A DNA stretch of 53,900 nucleotides, from IMG/VR virus record IMGVR_UViG_3300030329_005258, positions 1-53,900 of that record; one strand, 5' to 3'. The notes below the pieces were generated by a model, which worked only from the letters and a program-made list of their open reading frames with translations, ran no database searches and was not told where the DNA came from. Origin of the DNA: a virus. Made by a program: the position numbers and the translations under genes. Each line of letters starts with the position of its first letter. The stretch's first letter is position 1. Below are positions 1-8,800 of this stretch, piece after piece.

Positions 1-597
1 TCTAAAGGAGATCATATTGCTGTTATTAAGTCTACAGTTCCTCCTGGCACTACTAGAAAATTTAATAAAATGTATACAAATTTAAAAGTTGTATTCTCAC
101 CAGAATTCTTGACAGAAGCAAACAGCATTGATGACTTTAAGAATCAAACTAGAATTATTGTAGGCGGAGAACGACCAGCTTCTACAATTGTTAAGAATAT
201 GTTTAGGATTGCGTTTCCAAAAATTCCTATTGTTAAAACTGGTTCGAATACTGCAGAAATGGTTAAGTATTTTACAAATTGTATTCTGGCAACAAAAGTC
301 AGTTTTGCAAACGAAATGAAACAAATATGTGAAAAAGCAGATATCGATTACGATAAAGTTGTTGAGTATGCTCTTTATGATGAGAGGATTGGGAGAACCC
401 ATCTTTCATCGCCGGGACCTGATGGTCATTTGGGTTTCGGCGGCTCGTGCTTTCCTAAAGATATCAATGCTTTAATTCACTTTGCAAATGAAGCCGGCGT
501 GGCACCAATGGTCTTGGGCGCTGTGTGGCAAAAGAATTTAGAGGTTCGTCCTGGAAAAGATTGGGAAAGTCTTAAGGGCCGCGCCGTTAGCGATTAA
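1..597 (+). CDS. UDP-glucose/GDP-mannose dehydrogenase family protein, 5' end missing
   Basis: The reading frame is open from base 1, so the gene starts upstream of the window. The first visible residues, VIKSTVPPGTT, match the end of the NAD-binding domain of nucleotide-sugar 6-dehydrogenases. These enzymes oxidise UDP-glucose (or a relative) to the uronic acid with two NAD+. The central helical domain follows, then the active-site motif GFGGSCFPKDINAL with the catalytic Cys at codon 448-450. The protein ends only 49 residues after that Cys, at DWESLKGRAVSD, so the C-terminal nucleotide-sugar-binding domain of full-length cellular enzymes is absent. No frameshift is visible and the end looks natural. 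The GGSCFPKD form fits UDP-glucose or GDP-mannose dehydrogenase better than the UDP-ManNAc type, but the substrate cannot be fixed from sequence. In a phage it could modify sugars for glycosylation or host surface changes. Confidence 0.85.
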   Translation, partial: SKGDHIAVIKSTVPPGTTRKFNKMYTNLKVVFSPEFLTEANSIDDFKNQTRIIVGGERPASTIVKNMFRIAFPKIPIVKTGSNTAEMVKYFTNCILATKVSFANEMKQICEKADIDYDKVVEYALYDERIGRTHLSSPGPDGHLGFGGSCFPKDINALIHFANEAGVAPMVLGAVWQKNLEVRPGKDWESLKGRAVSD

Positions 598-607
598 AGG
601 AGTTATT

Positions 608-859
608 ATGAATGCTAAAAAAGCTGAATCTAATCTACAAGATGTTAGTAGTGAAAAGTACAGAGAGTTGTCTTTATCGAATCATGCTGTTGGTTCTCTG
701 ATGATGTGTTTACAAAAATGTTTAATGGAACAAAGCGATATAACAGATATTTTGAAAAACTTAACTTTCATTGAGAAAGATGGTGTGTTGTTTTGCAAAA
801 ACGCGCCATTGGTTAAATTTAATTTTGATAATACATCAAATGAAGAGGAAGAAGATTAG
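608..859 (+). CDS. Hypothetical protein, 83 aa, acidic tail
   Basis: I do not recognise this small protein. It starts at an ATG preceded by an AAGGAG ribosome-binding site just after the dehydrogenase stop. It is mostly helical in appearance (NHAVGSLMMCLQKCLMEQ) and ends in a strongly acidic run, NEEEED. It is followed within two bases by the zinc-ribbon gene, so it belongs to the same transcription unit. No membrane segment or catalytic motif is visible. Confidence 0.7.
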   Translation: MNAKKAESNLQDVSSEKYRELSLSNHAVGSLMMCLQKCLMEQSDITDILKNLTFIEKDGVLFCKNAPLVKFNFDNTSNEEEED

Positions 860-861
860 AA

Positions 862-1131
862 GTGCCAAGATACACTTATCGCTGTGAAAAGTGTGAGGAA
901 GTTTTTGAAATAGTCCATTCAATGAACACAGAGTTGAAAAAAAAAGATGAATGTTCTAATGAGTGTGACTTGATAAAGGTTCCTTCAAGCGTAACAATAA
1001 TCAAAAAAGCAGCTGCACCTGGTAAAAATAAAGTTGGTGAAGTTGTAAAAAATTCAATTGAATCTTTTAAAGAAGATTTAAAAATTCAAAGGGAAGGTCT
1101 TTTGAATAAGGTTTACGAAGAAAATGATTAA
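862..1131 (+). CDS. FmdB-like zinc-ribbon protein, 89 aa
   Basis: The start MPRYTYRCEKCEEVFEIVHSM is characteristic of the FmdB/CxxC zinc-ribbon family: an aromatic-rich strand, the first knuckle CEKC (C8, C11), then a hydrophobic strand. The second knuckle is CSNEC, a C-x3-C spacing rather than the usual C-x2-C. A helical, charged C-terminal half follows. The start codon is GTG, two bases after the previous stop; the upstream GAGGAAGAAG can serve as ribosome-binding site. The family is regulatory by name, but its role in phages is unknown. The gene overlaps the next start by eight bases, which suggests translational coupling. Confidence 0.7.
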   Translation: MPRYTYRCEKCEEVFEIVHSMNTELKKKDECSNECDLIKVPSSVTIIKKAAAPGKNKVGEVVKNSIESFKEDLKIQREGLLNKVYEEND

Positions 1132-1513
1132 ATATTTATTAGCAATGTCGGTATTAATTAATTCTGTTTTAATAATAACAGTTACTGGTATAATGCCGTT
1201 TTTGCTGTTTTTATCTGCTGCTTTAATCATATTATTGTTGTGGTACACGAAAACACTGCTTAATAAAATTTCTGATATTAATAATGATATTGAAGAGATG
1301 TTTAAAAAATTTGCTGAATTTTCAATGCATGTGGAAGAGATATATTCTTTAGAGATGTTTTATGGGGATGAAACTTTAGAGGGTATGATTAAACACTCTA
1401 GAGATATACTGGATGAAATAAATCTTTACAGGCAAAAATTTTATTTAGACAGCGAAATAGTTGACGAAGAGGAAATTAATTTTGACGAAGAAGAGAAAGC
1501 CGAGGAAGAATAA
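1124..1513 (+). CDS. Two-helix membrane protein with acidic tail, 129 aa
   Basis: Two hydrophobic segments at about residues 4-24 and 25-46 form a membrane hairpin. A charged helical region follows, then a very acidic C-terminus (DEEEINFDEEEKAEEE). The start ATG lies inside the end of the zinc-ribbon gene. The 3' end overlaps the sigma-factor gene in another frame, so the acidic tail is encoded by the same bases that encode the basic N-terminus of the sigma factor. I do not recognise a family. A role in the host inner membrane is inferred only from the hydrophobic profile. Confidence 0.65.
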   Translation: MIKYLLAMSVLINSVLIITVTGIMPFLLFLSAALIILLLWYTKTLLNKISDINNDIEEMFKKFAEFSMHVEEIYSLEMFYGDETLEGMIKHSRDILDEINLYRQKFYLDSEIVDEEEINFDEEEKAEEE

Positions 1514-2171
1514 TTATTTTACCCAAGATCATGAAGATGCAATAGTTCAATATGCTTTAACAGATGATCTTAAAATTAGAACAACATTGTATATACAATT
1601 TATCGGACCAGTGTTTGATCAGATGGTTGATAAAATTGTTTACACATATAAGTTCACGAACCTTCCAAACATTGAGCCACTGAAAGATGAATGTAAGGTG
1701 TGGCTTACCACTATTTTAGATAAGTTTGAACCATCAAAAGGCTCAAAGGCGTTTTCGTATTTTAGTGTTATAACTAAAAATTGGTTTATTCACAAAGTCA
1801 AAAAGAATGCCAAACTCCTCAAGAAAGAAGTTCAGTATGATAATTTACCTGCTGAAATTGAAAAAACACATATGGTCACCTACAACCCTTATGAAAAAGA
1901 TAGGGAAAAGGCCGAATTTTGGATGCTTCTTGGCGGAGAAATTGACAAATGGAGTCAAATTAAATTAAAAGAGAAAGAAAAAAAGGTATTAGACGCCATA
2001 AGAATTCTTTTGGATAGTGTCGAAGAAATTGAAATTTTCAATAAAAAAGCTATTTATCTTTACATGAGAGAAATAACTGGATTGAATACGAAGCAAATTG
2101 TTAATAATTTAAATAAGATTCGATCCAAGTACAAACAATTTCGGAAAGACTGGGAAGATGGAAAAATCTAA
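1482..2171 (+). CDS. Late-transcription sigma factor, T4 gp55-like
   Basis: The protein reads KKRKPRKNNYFTQDHEDAIV, then a region with KFEPSKGSKAFSYFSVITKN. That is the sigma region-2-like signature of the T4 gp55 family (a bulky acidic loop followed by AFSYF and an aromatic stretch). gp55 proteins bind host RNA polymerase core and recognise the -10-like late promoter. The total is about 230 aa; T4 gp55 is 185 aa. No ATG fits: two TTG codons (1461 and 1482) lie in frame. I prefer 1482 because AAGAGGA sits about eight bases upstream. The first 32 bases overlap the preceding membrane-protein gene. The last 14 bases overlap the next gene. The family call is fairly firm; the start is not. Confidence 0.75.
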   Translation: MTKKRKPRKNNYFTQDHEDAIVQYALTDDLKIRTTLYIQFIGPVFDQMVDKIVYTYKFTNLPNIEPLKDECKVWLTTILDKFEPSKGSKAFSYFSVITKNWFIHKVKKNAKLLKKEVQYDNLPAEIEKTHMVTYNPYEKDREKAEFWMLLGGEIDKWSQIKLKEKEKKVLDAIRILLDSVEEIEIFNKKAIYLYMREITGLNTKQIVNNLNKIRSKYKQFRKDWEDGKI

Positions 2172-2463
2172 AAAAGGCAAAGCGAACATTGATAAATGTA
2201 TTGATGATGCGCTAGAAAACATTAATAATGATCGGGCAATGACCATGACTCTTTTGACGGATCTGATGGAATATATCAGAGGTCAAGAAGAGAGGCATCA
2301 GTTCGCCGGCCCTGTCGCTGCTAAGTATCTGGAAACGCTACAAAGATCGAATGAGCAGTTGGTCAAAATTTCAGCTTTACTTCATAAGAAAAGCAACTCC
2401 TCTGGCAATTTAACCAACATGGATAAAGACGAGATTTATTCCATAATCAACGACGAGGAATAA
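2158..2463 (+). CDS. Hypothetical helical protein, 101 aa
   Basis: I do not recognise this gene with confidence. It starts at an ATG within the end of the sigma-factor gene, with GGGAAG just upstream. The protein looks all-helical and soluble, with a conserved-looking stretch KYLETLQRSNEQLVKISALL and an acidic end (IYSIINDEE). Its place between the late sigma factor and the tail block suggests a late or regulatory role. A small-terminase-like role would be possible by size, but nothing in the sequence establishes it. Confidence 0.65.
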   Translation: MEKSKKGKANIDKCIDDALENINNDRAMTMTLLTDLMEYIRGQEERHQFAGPVAAKYLETLQRSNEQLVKISALLHKKSNSSGNLTNMDKDEIYSIINDEE

Positions 2464-2467
2464 ATGC

Positions 2468-4717
2468 ATGACGATATCGGGTAAAAATACACGAAAGAAT
2501 CGACGCGGCACTAGTATAGACAACAAAAGAGCTGCCGAAGAAGCTTTTCGTCTTGCCCGTCGCGCGGCAACTCCACGAATAGTTGATGATAATGAACAAA
2601 CATTATTGGCTGAAGTGGCATATGTACAAAAAAATCTCACTCAAGCTGAAGGAAAAGTAAAAGGTAATAGCTCAAAAGCTGCAATACATGACAAGAGAAG
2701 TTATTCTGCAATTACGAATACGGTAAATTATCACATTTATGCTTACATATATGATTTGGACACCGTAATAGGAAAAAAGAAACCTACTGAAGAAGACGGT
2801 GAAGAATTCGTTGAAATGTATAGAAGTGGTGTGCTTATTCGATGTGAACCACAAGATCCGGATTTGATCAAGAAACAAGGTTTGCCAAAAGTAAACGAGA
2901 AAATTTGGATTCGCTGTAATCCTTTAGATTCAAAAAAAGAAGGAATCTATATTGGTCGGTATAATAAAGGAGACTTTACTTCCGTTTTAACGACAACAAA
3001 AAAAGTTAGAAGATCATTATCTATATTAACGGGCGGAAAGCCACTGACTCCCGGTTCTAATCTCCATGGTTTAACTAGTGATATGCCACAAACTGAAAAA
3101 GTTGGGGATGTTCAATTTTCGGCCAGGCAACCTTCTGCATGGCTTAAGACGTGTGCAACTGAAAATGGTTGGGTAGCAAATTTGACCACAACCCAGTACG
3201 CACCGCCAGAATATAGAGAAATACCTAATCCGACAAATACTCCGGGACTGGGCGGCAAAATACCGTTTTATTCAGAACGAAATTTTGTTAACACTGCAGT
3301 TGCCGCTGGTGCCAATAAGCAAAACAGGTTATTTTCTATCGTATATCAAGATGGAGTACCTTCAATTCGCGCATTGTGGAGAGATTACATAAATATCTCA
3401 AAATCATCTATACATTATTATATAGATGCCAGATCTAAGGTACATGAGTTCGTAGACCCATCTAAGAAAGCCAATCATTGTTCTAATCAATCATGCCCTA
3501 GCAATAATGATTTAAGCATTGGAATTGGTTATTGTCACCACGCGCTGAGCTTCAATTATTTATACAGTGGAAAAGATATAAACAATTCTTTAAAAGCAGA
3601 ATATCGATTTTTGCTACAAAACGGCTATATGTTAATTGGTGCACCTAAGTATACTGGTATTCCATCACCACAAACTGTTTATGGTGCATCTTCAACCAAT
3701 GCTAGCTATTTTGATTCTTATATAATTGGTAGCAAAGAGGTGTTAGAGACTGGTTGGAAATTGACACAATGCTTAGCTAAAAAATATAATATACCAATTG
3801 GTGAAACGATACCACAACTTAAAATGGTTCATATGAATGGCCTTCCTGGTAACCTTGGCACTACAAATATCGATATTGGCTCAATAAATAGCGTGCCGTA
3901 TTTTTATAATTTAGAAAGGGACCTTAAAGGCTATGGTAAGATGTTGTGTGGCCATGAAGGGATGGTAAGATATCCAGGCATAAGGTCTATGTCATCTGCA
4001 ACCACGGGTCAATATGATGCTGGGAAAGTTCCTGAATTTTATGCTCTTTGTAGAATATCCGGCTATAATCCACAAGATGCATATTATGCTACACTGGGGT
4101 CAATGGTACTGCCGGGAATCACGAAAGGAGCAAATTTGGGGTCTTCTGAATATATTATTAATTCTGATGACTTTACAGAATTATTCGGTGATTTTTACAC
4201 AAAAAATTCGGCAGTCCCTCATCCATCAAACGCAACAGCCCGCACCGCGCTCTTACAATACGGCAAAAAAGTATATACCATAGCAGAATTCTATAGAAGC
4301 CTTATCTTATATAAAGATGCACATGCTGGAAATGTCGCTGATAAATTTAAACCAGGATTAATTGCAGCTGCAACTTTGGATGTCGATGAAAATAATCCGT
4401 GGCAAGAAATTGCGCTGTCACTAGCAGAGGAAACGAAGCCATGTCTTGAAATTTATGATACCCTTCGCATTAAAATTGCGGATCAAATGAAATTGTCCGA
4501 TCTTTCATTGACTAATGAAAAATTAAATGACTACGAATCAGATTTGGGACTCTATGTGACAAAATTAGCTTTAGATCTTTTTATATACGTTAGTAAAGAA
4601 TCAGATAACAATTCAATTGAAGATTGTTTAGACGATGATGAGGAAACATATGAATCTTTTGCTAAATCATTCAAGGATAAATACAAGTTTGACATTAAAA
4701 CAGTTGTAAATATCTGA
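2468..4717 (+). CDS. Baseplate hub/tail lysin candidate with amidase-like domain, 749 aa
   Basis: The middle of the protein resembles the amidase_2/PGRP fold of N-acetylmuramoyl-L-alanine amidases. SSIHYYIDARSKVHEFVDP (H316) aligns with the family's 'SyHyvId..G.v' segment. Then come NHC (H337), LSIGIG, and a late GHEG (H496) and YDAG (D517), similar to the 'GH...DPG' zinc-ligand pair. The first zinc histidine expected in strand 1 is not seen there (IVYQDG). The domain may therefore be degenerate or bind metal differently. The flanks (about 300 aa N-terminal, 230 aa C-terminal) are unrecognised. It is directly followed by a spike-like protein and the baseplate genes, which fits a tail-tip lysin or hub role. 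The start ATG has GAGG about ten bases upstream. Confidence 0.5.
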   Translation: MTISGKNTRKNRRGTSIDNKRAAEEAFRLARRAATPRIVDDNEQTLLAEVAYVQKNLTQAEGKVKGNSSKAAIHDKRSYSAITNTVNYHIYAYIYDLDTVIGKKKPTEEDGEEFVEMYRSGVLIRCEPQDPDLIKKQGLPKVNEKIWIRCNPLDSKKEGIYIGRYNKGDFTSVLTTTKKVRRSLSILTGGKPLTPGSNLHGLTSDMPQTEKVGDVQFSARQPSAWLKTCATENGWVANLTTTQYAPPEYREIPNPTNTPGLGGKIPFYSERNFVNTAVAAGANKQNRLFSIVYQDGVPSIRALWRDYINISKSSIHYYIDARSKVHEFVDPSKKANHCSNQSCPSNNDLSIGIGYCHHALSFNYLYSGKDINNSLKAEYRFLLQNGYMLIGAPKYTGIPSPQTVYGASSTNASYFDSYIIGSKEVLETGWKLTQCLAKKYNIPIGETIPQLKMVHMNGLPGNLGTTNIDIGSINSVPYFYNLERDLKGYGKMLCGHEGMVRYPGIRSMSSATTGQYDAGKVPEFYALCRISGYNPQDAYYATLGSMVLPGITKGANLGSSEYIINSDDFTELFGDFYTKNSAVPHPSNATARTALLQYGKKVYTIAEFYRSLILYKDAHAGNVADKFKPGLIAAATLDVDENNPWQEIALSLAEETKPCLEIYDTLRIKIADQMKLSDLSLTNEKLNDYESDLGLYVTKLALDLFIYVSKESDNNSIEDCLDDDEETYESFAKSFKDKYKFDIKTVVNI

Positions 4718-4778
4718 TAAACTGATATTTAATAAGTGAATGAAATTAGATGTTTATTAAAGAGAGGATATACATCAC
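4718..4778 (+). promoter_or_regulatory. Intergenic gap with AT-rich inverted repeat and possible late promoter
   Basis: This 61-base gap holds GATATTTAAT (4724-4733), related to a motif seen in other gaps before structural genes. It also holds an 8-bp inverted repeat, TTTAATAA (4728-4735) and TTATTAAA (4754-4761), with an 18-base loop. An AGAGAGG ribosome-binding site precedes the spike-like gene. The repeat is all A/T, so a strong hairpin is unlikely. Confidence 0.3.
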
Positions 4779-5840
4779 ATGACAACTTTAAAAGACGTTA
4801 CGAGCATTTTCACCAAAGGCGCAACAAAATCATGTATCAGTCAGGAAAAGAAAGACGTTGATTTTTCTGGATATCATCAAGCGCTTTTAGAAGCAAAAAA
4901 AGAAGCAGCCCAAAATGCCGGCGAAGAATACGACGAATACCTTGGAAAATTTTGTCACACAATGGCGGAAGTTGCTCCTGGCCAGCCCGGCGGCCCAAAA
5001 TTCAATCAAGCGCCGTGTGAAGAAGTGTGGGAAGGTGCCAACAATACATGCATCGTCCTCGGCCGCGATCGTACCGGTCCAATGGATACTGGCTATGGTG
5101 GCCAAGGACACACACAGTCAGGTATGATCGATATAGTTGTCGGTCGCGACGGCCCTTGCGCCGGATTGTTTGGTCTAGACCCAGAAACGAATGAACCATA
5201 TTATTTGGAACCTATTTTTAAAGATGAGATTATAGATGGTTACCCCTTGGTTAGTGATTCTGCTCGTATTTATATAAGCCAAAAAACTGATATTGATAAC
5301 GCTTTTGGACTTCGAAGTTCCTTGGGAGCACCGAATATACGGATCCGCTCGGGAATTGCAATGAAAGCTGATCTGATCAGAATAATTGGCAAAGAAGGTA
5401 TCAGGCTCGTAACAAAGTCGGCTGATTTCAATTCTTTAGGTGGTAAAATTGAGTCTGTGCGAGGGATTGATTTAGTTGCAGGAAATGACCCAACGGATTT
5501 ACAACCTATGGTAAAGGGCGACAATTTAGTTGGTTGTCTCAAGGGGATGCAAAAAAACTTACGTAAGTATTTTAGCATGATGGATTCATTTATCACCTAT
5601 CAAATGGAATTTAATTCCAAGGTTGCAAATCATAACCACACTACACAAGTTGGACCGGCTGCATTACCTACACTTCCCTCAATACCGGTTGTTATTGCAG
5701 GAATTAAGGCTCAAGCATCGTCTATGAAAACAAAAATGTCAGGTATGTTCAACGATATTAATTGGAGCGGTTGGGAAAGTAATTATTTATCCCCAGGTGC
5801 TTCAAATTCTATTTTAAGTAATTTCAATCACACAAATTAA
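4779..5840 (+). CDS. Tail spike/baseplate hub-like structural protein, 353 aa
   Basis: The N-terminal half is rich in Gly and Cys and contains GMIDIVVGRDGPCAG. The centre has alternating-hydrophobic strands (IRIRSGIAMKADLIRIIG, then KEGIRLVTKSADFNSLGG), the pattern of a needle-like beta-prism or beta-helix seen in gp5/VgrG-type spikes. Towards the C-terminus, a VANHNHTTQVGPAALPT segment resembles His/Gly/Pro patches common at spike tips and fibre junctions. The position between the amidase-like hub protein and the baseplate genes supports a central spike or hub component. T4 gp5 combines lysozyme and spike in one chain; here the two functions may be on separate genes. This assignment rests on pattern and context, not a clear family signature. 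Confidence 0.5.
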   Translation: MTTLKDVTSIFTKGATKSCISQEKKDVDFSGYHQALLEAKKEAAQNAGEEYDEYLGKFCHTMAEVAPGQPGGPKFNQAPCEEVWEGANNTCIVLGRDRTGPMDTGYGGQGHTQSGMIDIVVGRDGPCAGLFGLDPETNEPYYLEPIFKDEIIDGYPLVSDSARIYISQKTDIDNAFGLRSSLGAPNIRIRSGIAMKADLIRIIGKEGIRLVTKSADFNSLGGKIESVRGIDLVAGNDPTDLQPMVKGDNLVGCLKGMQKNLRKYFSMMDSFITYQMEFNSKVANHNHTTQVGPAALPTLPSIPVVIAGIKAQASSMKTKMSGMFNDINWSGWESNYLSPGASNSILSNFNHTN

Positions 5841-5849
5841 AGTTATAAA

Positions 5850-8800
5850 ATGGCAAAGGTACTAACAGCACATTACATATCTCCAGAAAGCTTTGAAAAG
5901 TGTATGGAAGAATTACCTGGACGTCCAGGTGTCCCTTTTTATCGTTTCCGCCCGCCGGGACAATCTGTAGATAAACAATATTATGAGCCAACTTATGGTA
6001 CTTATGAATGGATACCTTTTAAAGCTAATGCAATACAGACAAGTCCTACATTAGAAGGAGAGCCCCTCCCGGTTAAATGGTATCTTAAAGAAGGCGCACT
6101 TGCCGTTTTCGTGTCAAAAGTCTTTATTAAAGGACTACCTGGAGATCCTAACGAAAATGAAATTTCCCTCACAGAAGGTGTAGAAAATTTTGTTATGGTC
6201 CGCCTGCTTCATGGCGTTTCTGCCATAGCAGAAACGGTATATGACCAAGATACCGATGCAGAAATTGTTGTACAACCAACGATTGATCCAAATGGTAAGG
6301 CGGAAGATGTATTTGGATTAATAGATGTTAGGCATTATGATTCTATTGTCATGGACCCGACGTCCGAAACATCCGAGATTGACTATACTGGCGACACTGG
6401 TGATGAAGATTTGCGGCCAAAACTTCCAGACACTACAATTAATATCACTGCAAAAGAAGTAAAAGATAGTAATTTTTGGTGGCTTCCAAAATCATATAAT
6501 ATTTTTAGAAGTAGAGAGTTCTTTTCGAGAGATGGACTAATCAAAAAAGGAGTTCCTGCCGCCGATGTCAACTGGGATAAAAATACAAATTATAGTATTA
6601 AAATAATTGACTCTTATGGTTTTAAAGATGATGGCATAGAATCTTGTAATAAATCAAATGAAATTAAATGCCCGCTAGTCTTAGCTGCTAGATTACCAAC
6701 TGATTTAAATACAAATAAAGCTGCGGTATGGAGAGATAAAAATTCAACTCTTGGCGAGAATATTCTTGGCCAAGGCCGTGCAGATTATGGTTATATTTTG
6801 CGCTCCAATTTGATGTTATTAATGGGAGGAAGTCCAGAGAAAGTATTCAAATCCGCCCCTCCGGCTGCTGCGCAAAATACAACAATCTTACCAAGCGAAA
6901 GCGACATTGATCGACAAGATGTTTCTTGGTTTAATAAAACAAAATGCAAGTATTATGTAAAATTAACAACAGCATACGATGCGTCAATAAGTGGATATGC
7001 TTCTTTTCTAGAAAATTCTGGACTGGGAGGGGCTAGTGATCCTAAATTATCCGATGTAGATAAATATTTTAATCTAGAAATCAGACTTGGTGCATTTAGA
7101 TCATTATTACAAGAAAATAATAAAGTCGGCGCATCCACTCTTGATGCATGGATTAATGAAGATTCAGATGAAGTGGGTCTAAATAAAGATGCGAGAAAAG
7201 CACTATATGTTGCTTTTGAGAAAACTCAAATAGAACTTAAACAAGTATCACAAAGTTTAATGGGTAAAATTGAATGCATCGTCGCCGTACCCTCATCTGA
7301 GTTTGATAAAATACCTTCAAAACCCACTACGACTTCATATGCCTTGAGAGGCTCAGATTATCAGTTTATAACACGCTTTCACTTAGAGAAAAAGGGTGTT
7401 TCCTTGAAAGAAGTATTAGAAAGAGATAGTATCCCTCAAGGTGCTATTACATCTTTTAGGCCAACTATTGACGATATATTTGAATTAGGGCAATTTTTTG
7501 CTAATGAAGTGCAAACTCATTATATTAATGAATTTAAAGAACATATAACATTAGTCAATATTGATTTCAATCTAGAGGCATCAAATTTAACTAAGTTTTC
7601 TAGCGCTTTAAGGGTTTTGTTTGCAGAAAATGAGGTTGATATTGAATCGCTTTCTAGTGATGCTTACGTTGAAGTCGGCTTCAATAGTTCTTTTCTTCCT
7701 ACAATTGTATTATACGATAAGGGAGACGGCACTGGTACATATAAATTTAATAAGGGAATGCAAAATTTTAAAAACTTTGCAAGCAATAAAAGAACTAACC
7801 AATTAATTTTTGATATTGCTACTGATAAGTTAGTTGGCGCCGAAGGCTTGGGCGGAGAATTTGGTCGTAACAAAGAAATAATAAAAAAAATACACATGTT
7901 GCGCAAAACAATTAACGAAAATCGCGGCAGAGAACAAACATCAGGAGTATCTTCCGTAAATCAAGCATATGCCAATCTTTTTAAGGCCCTTGTCCCATCT
8001 CCTAAAACTAAAGCAAAAACACGCTCTACTTCCACAACTCCTTCCGAGCCTGCAAAGCGACCAAAGCCTCTTTCCCGAGGCCGGAAAAGTCACTCGCAGG
8101 TTAGAGAAGAGAACGGATCCATAGCAGCCACAATAAAAAATCAAAGAGATAAGAGAAAAACAGGATCACTTTTTAGTAAAGAAACAAACAAAGCTGTAGC
8201 AGATCTAGTCAAAACCAAAAGTCATTTTAATTTAATTCTAGATTCAAGAAACTTTTTTGGTAAAAAGGGCGTTTATGAGCAGGTGATGAAAAACACCAAT
8301 CTCAATGTATATTTAAAAGATTTGCTAGAGTGCGCTGGGATTGATTTAAAAGGAGATGACTTATTTGAAGTAATCTGTAATCAAGTTTTGCAAGCTCTTC
8401 CTATGGAAGATATAAAGAAAGAAGTTTTGGATGGTCTTGATGAGGCATCTGGCGAAGTTCAAGATTTTGTTAAAAAATCAATTGATGATTTATACGAAGA
8501 TATTAGTAGTGAAGATTTCGACCCAAATAAGTTCATGAATGGTCTAGGAAAAGTATTACAAAACGCTGACTTTAATTATGATCCTCTCCTTAAACAAGAT
8601 GAAGAATTGGCCGCAGCCCTGGGTGCCGCCGGCAAAAAAGCTGTTAATACTGGGGATCCAAGAAGTTCAAACCCTACTGGCGGAGTCAGCTCTTTAACAG
8701 GCTTAGCCTGTGGAGAAGAAACATTATCTGGAAATATTCCTGGTCAGATTATCCCAGGAGTAAAGCCTTCTAGCACAAATGTTGAGAAGAAAAATGTTCC

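Noticed and set aside
4014-4283. 89-aa + strand frame inside the amidase-like gene
   Set aside because: Out-of-frame shadow of a strongly supported gene, with no ribosome-binding site of its own.
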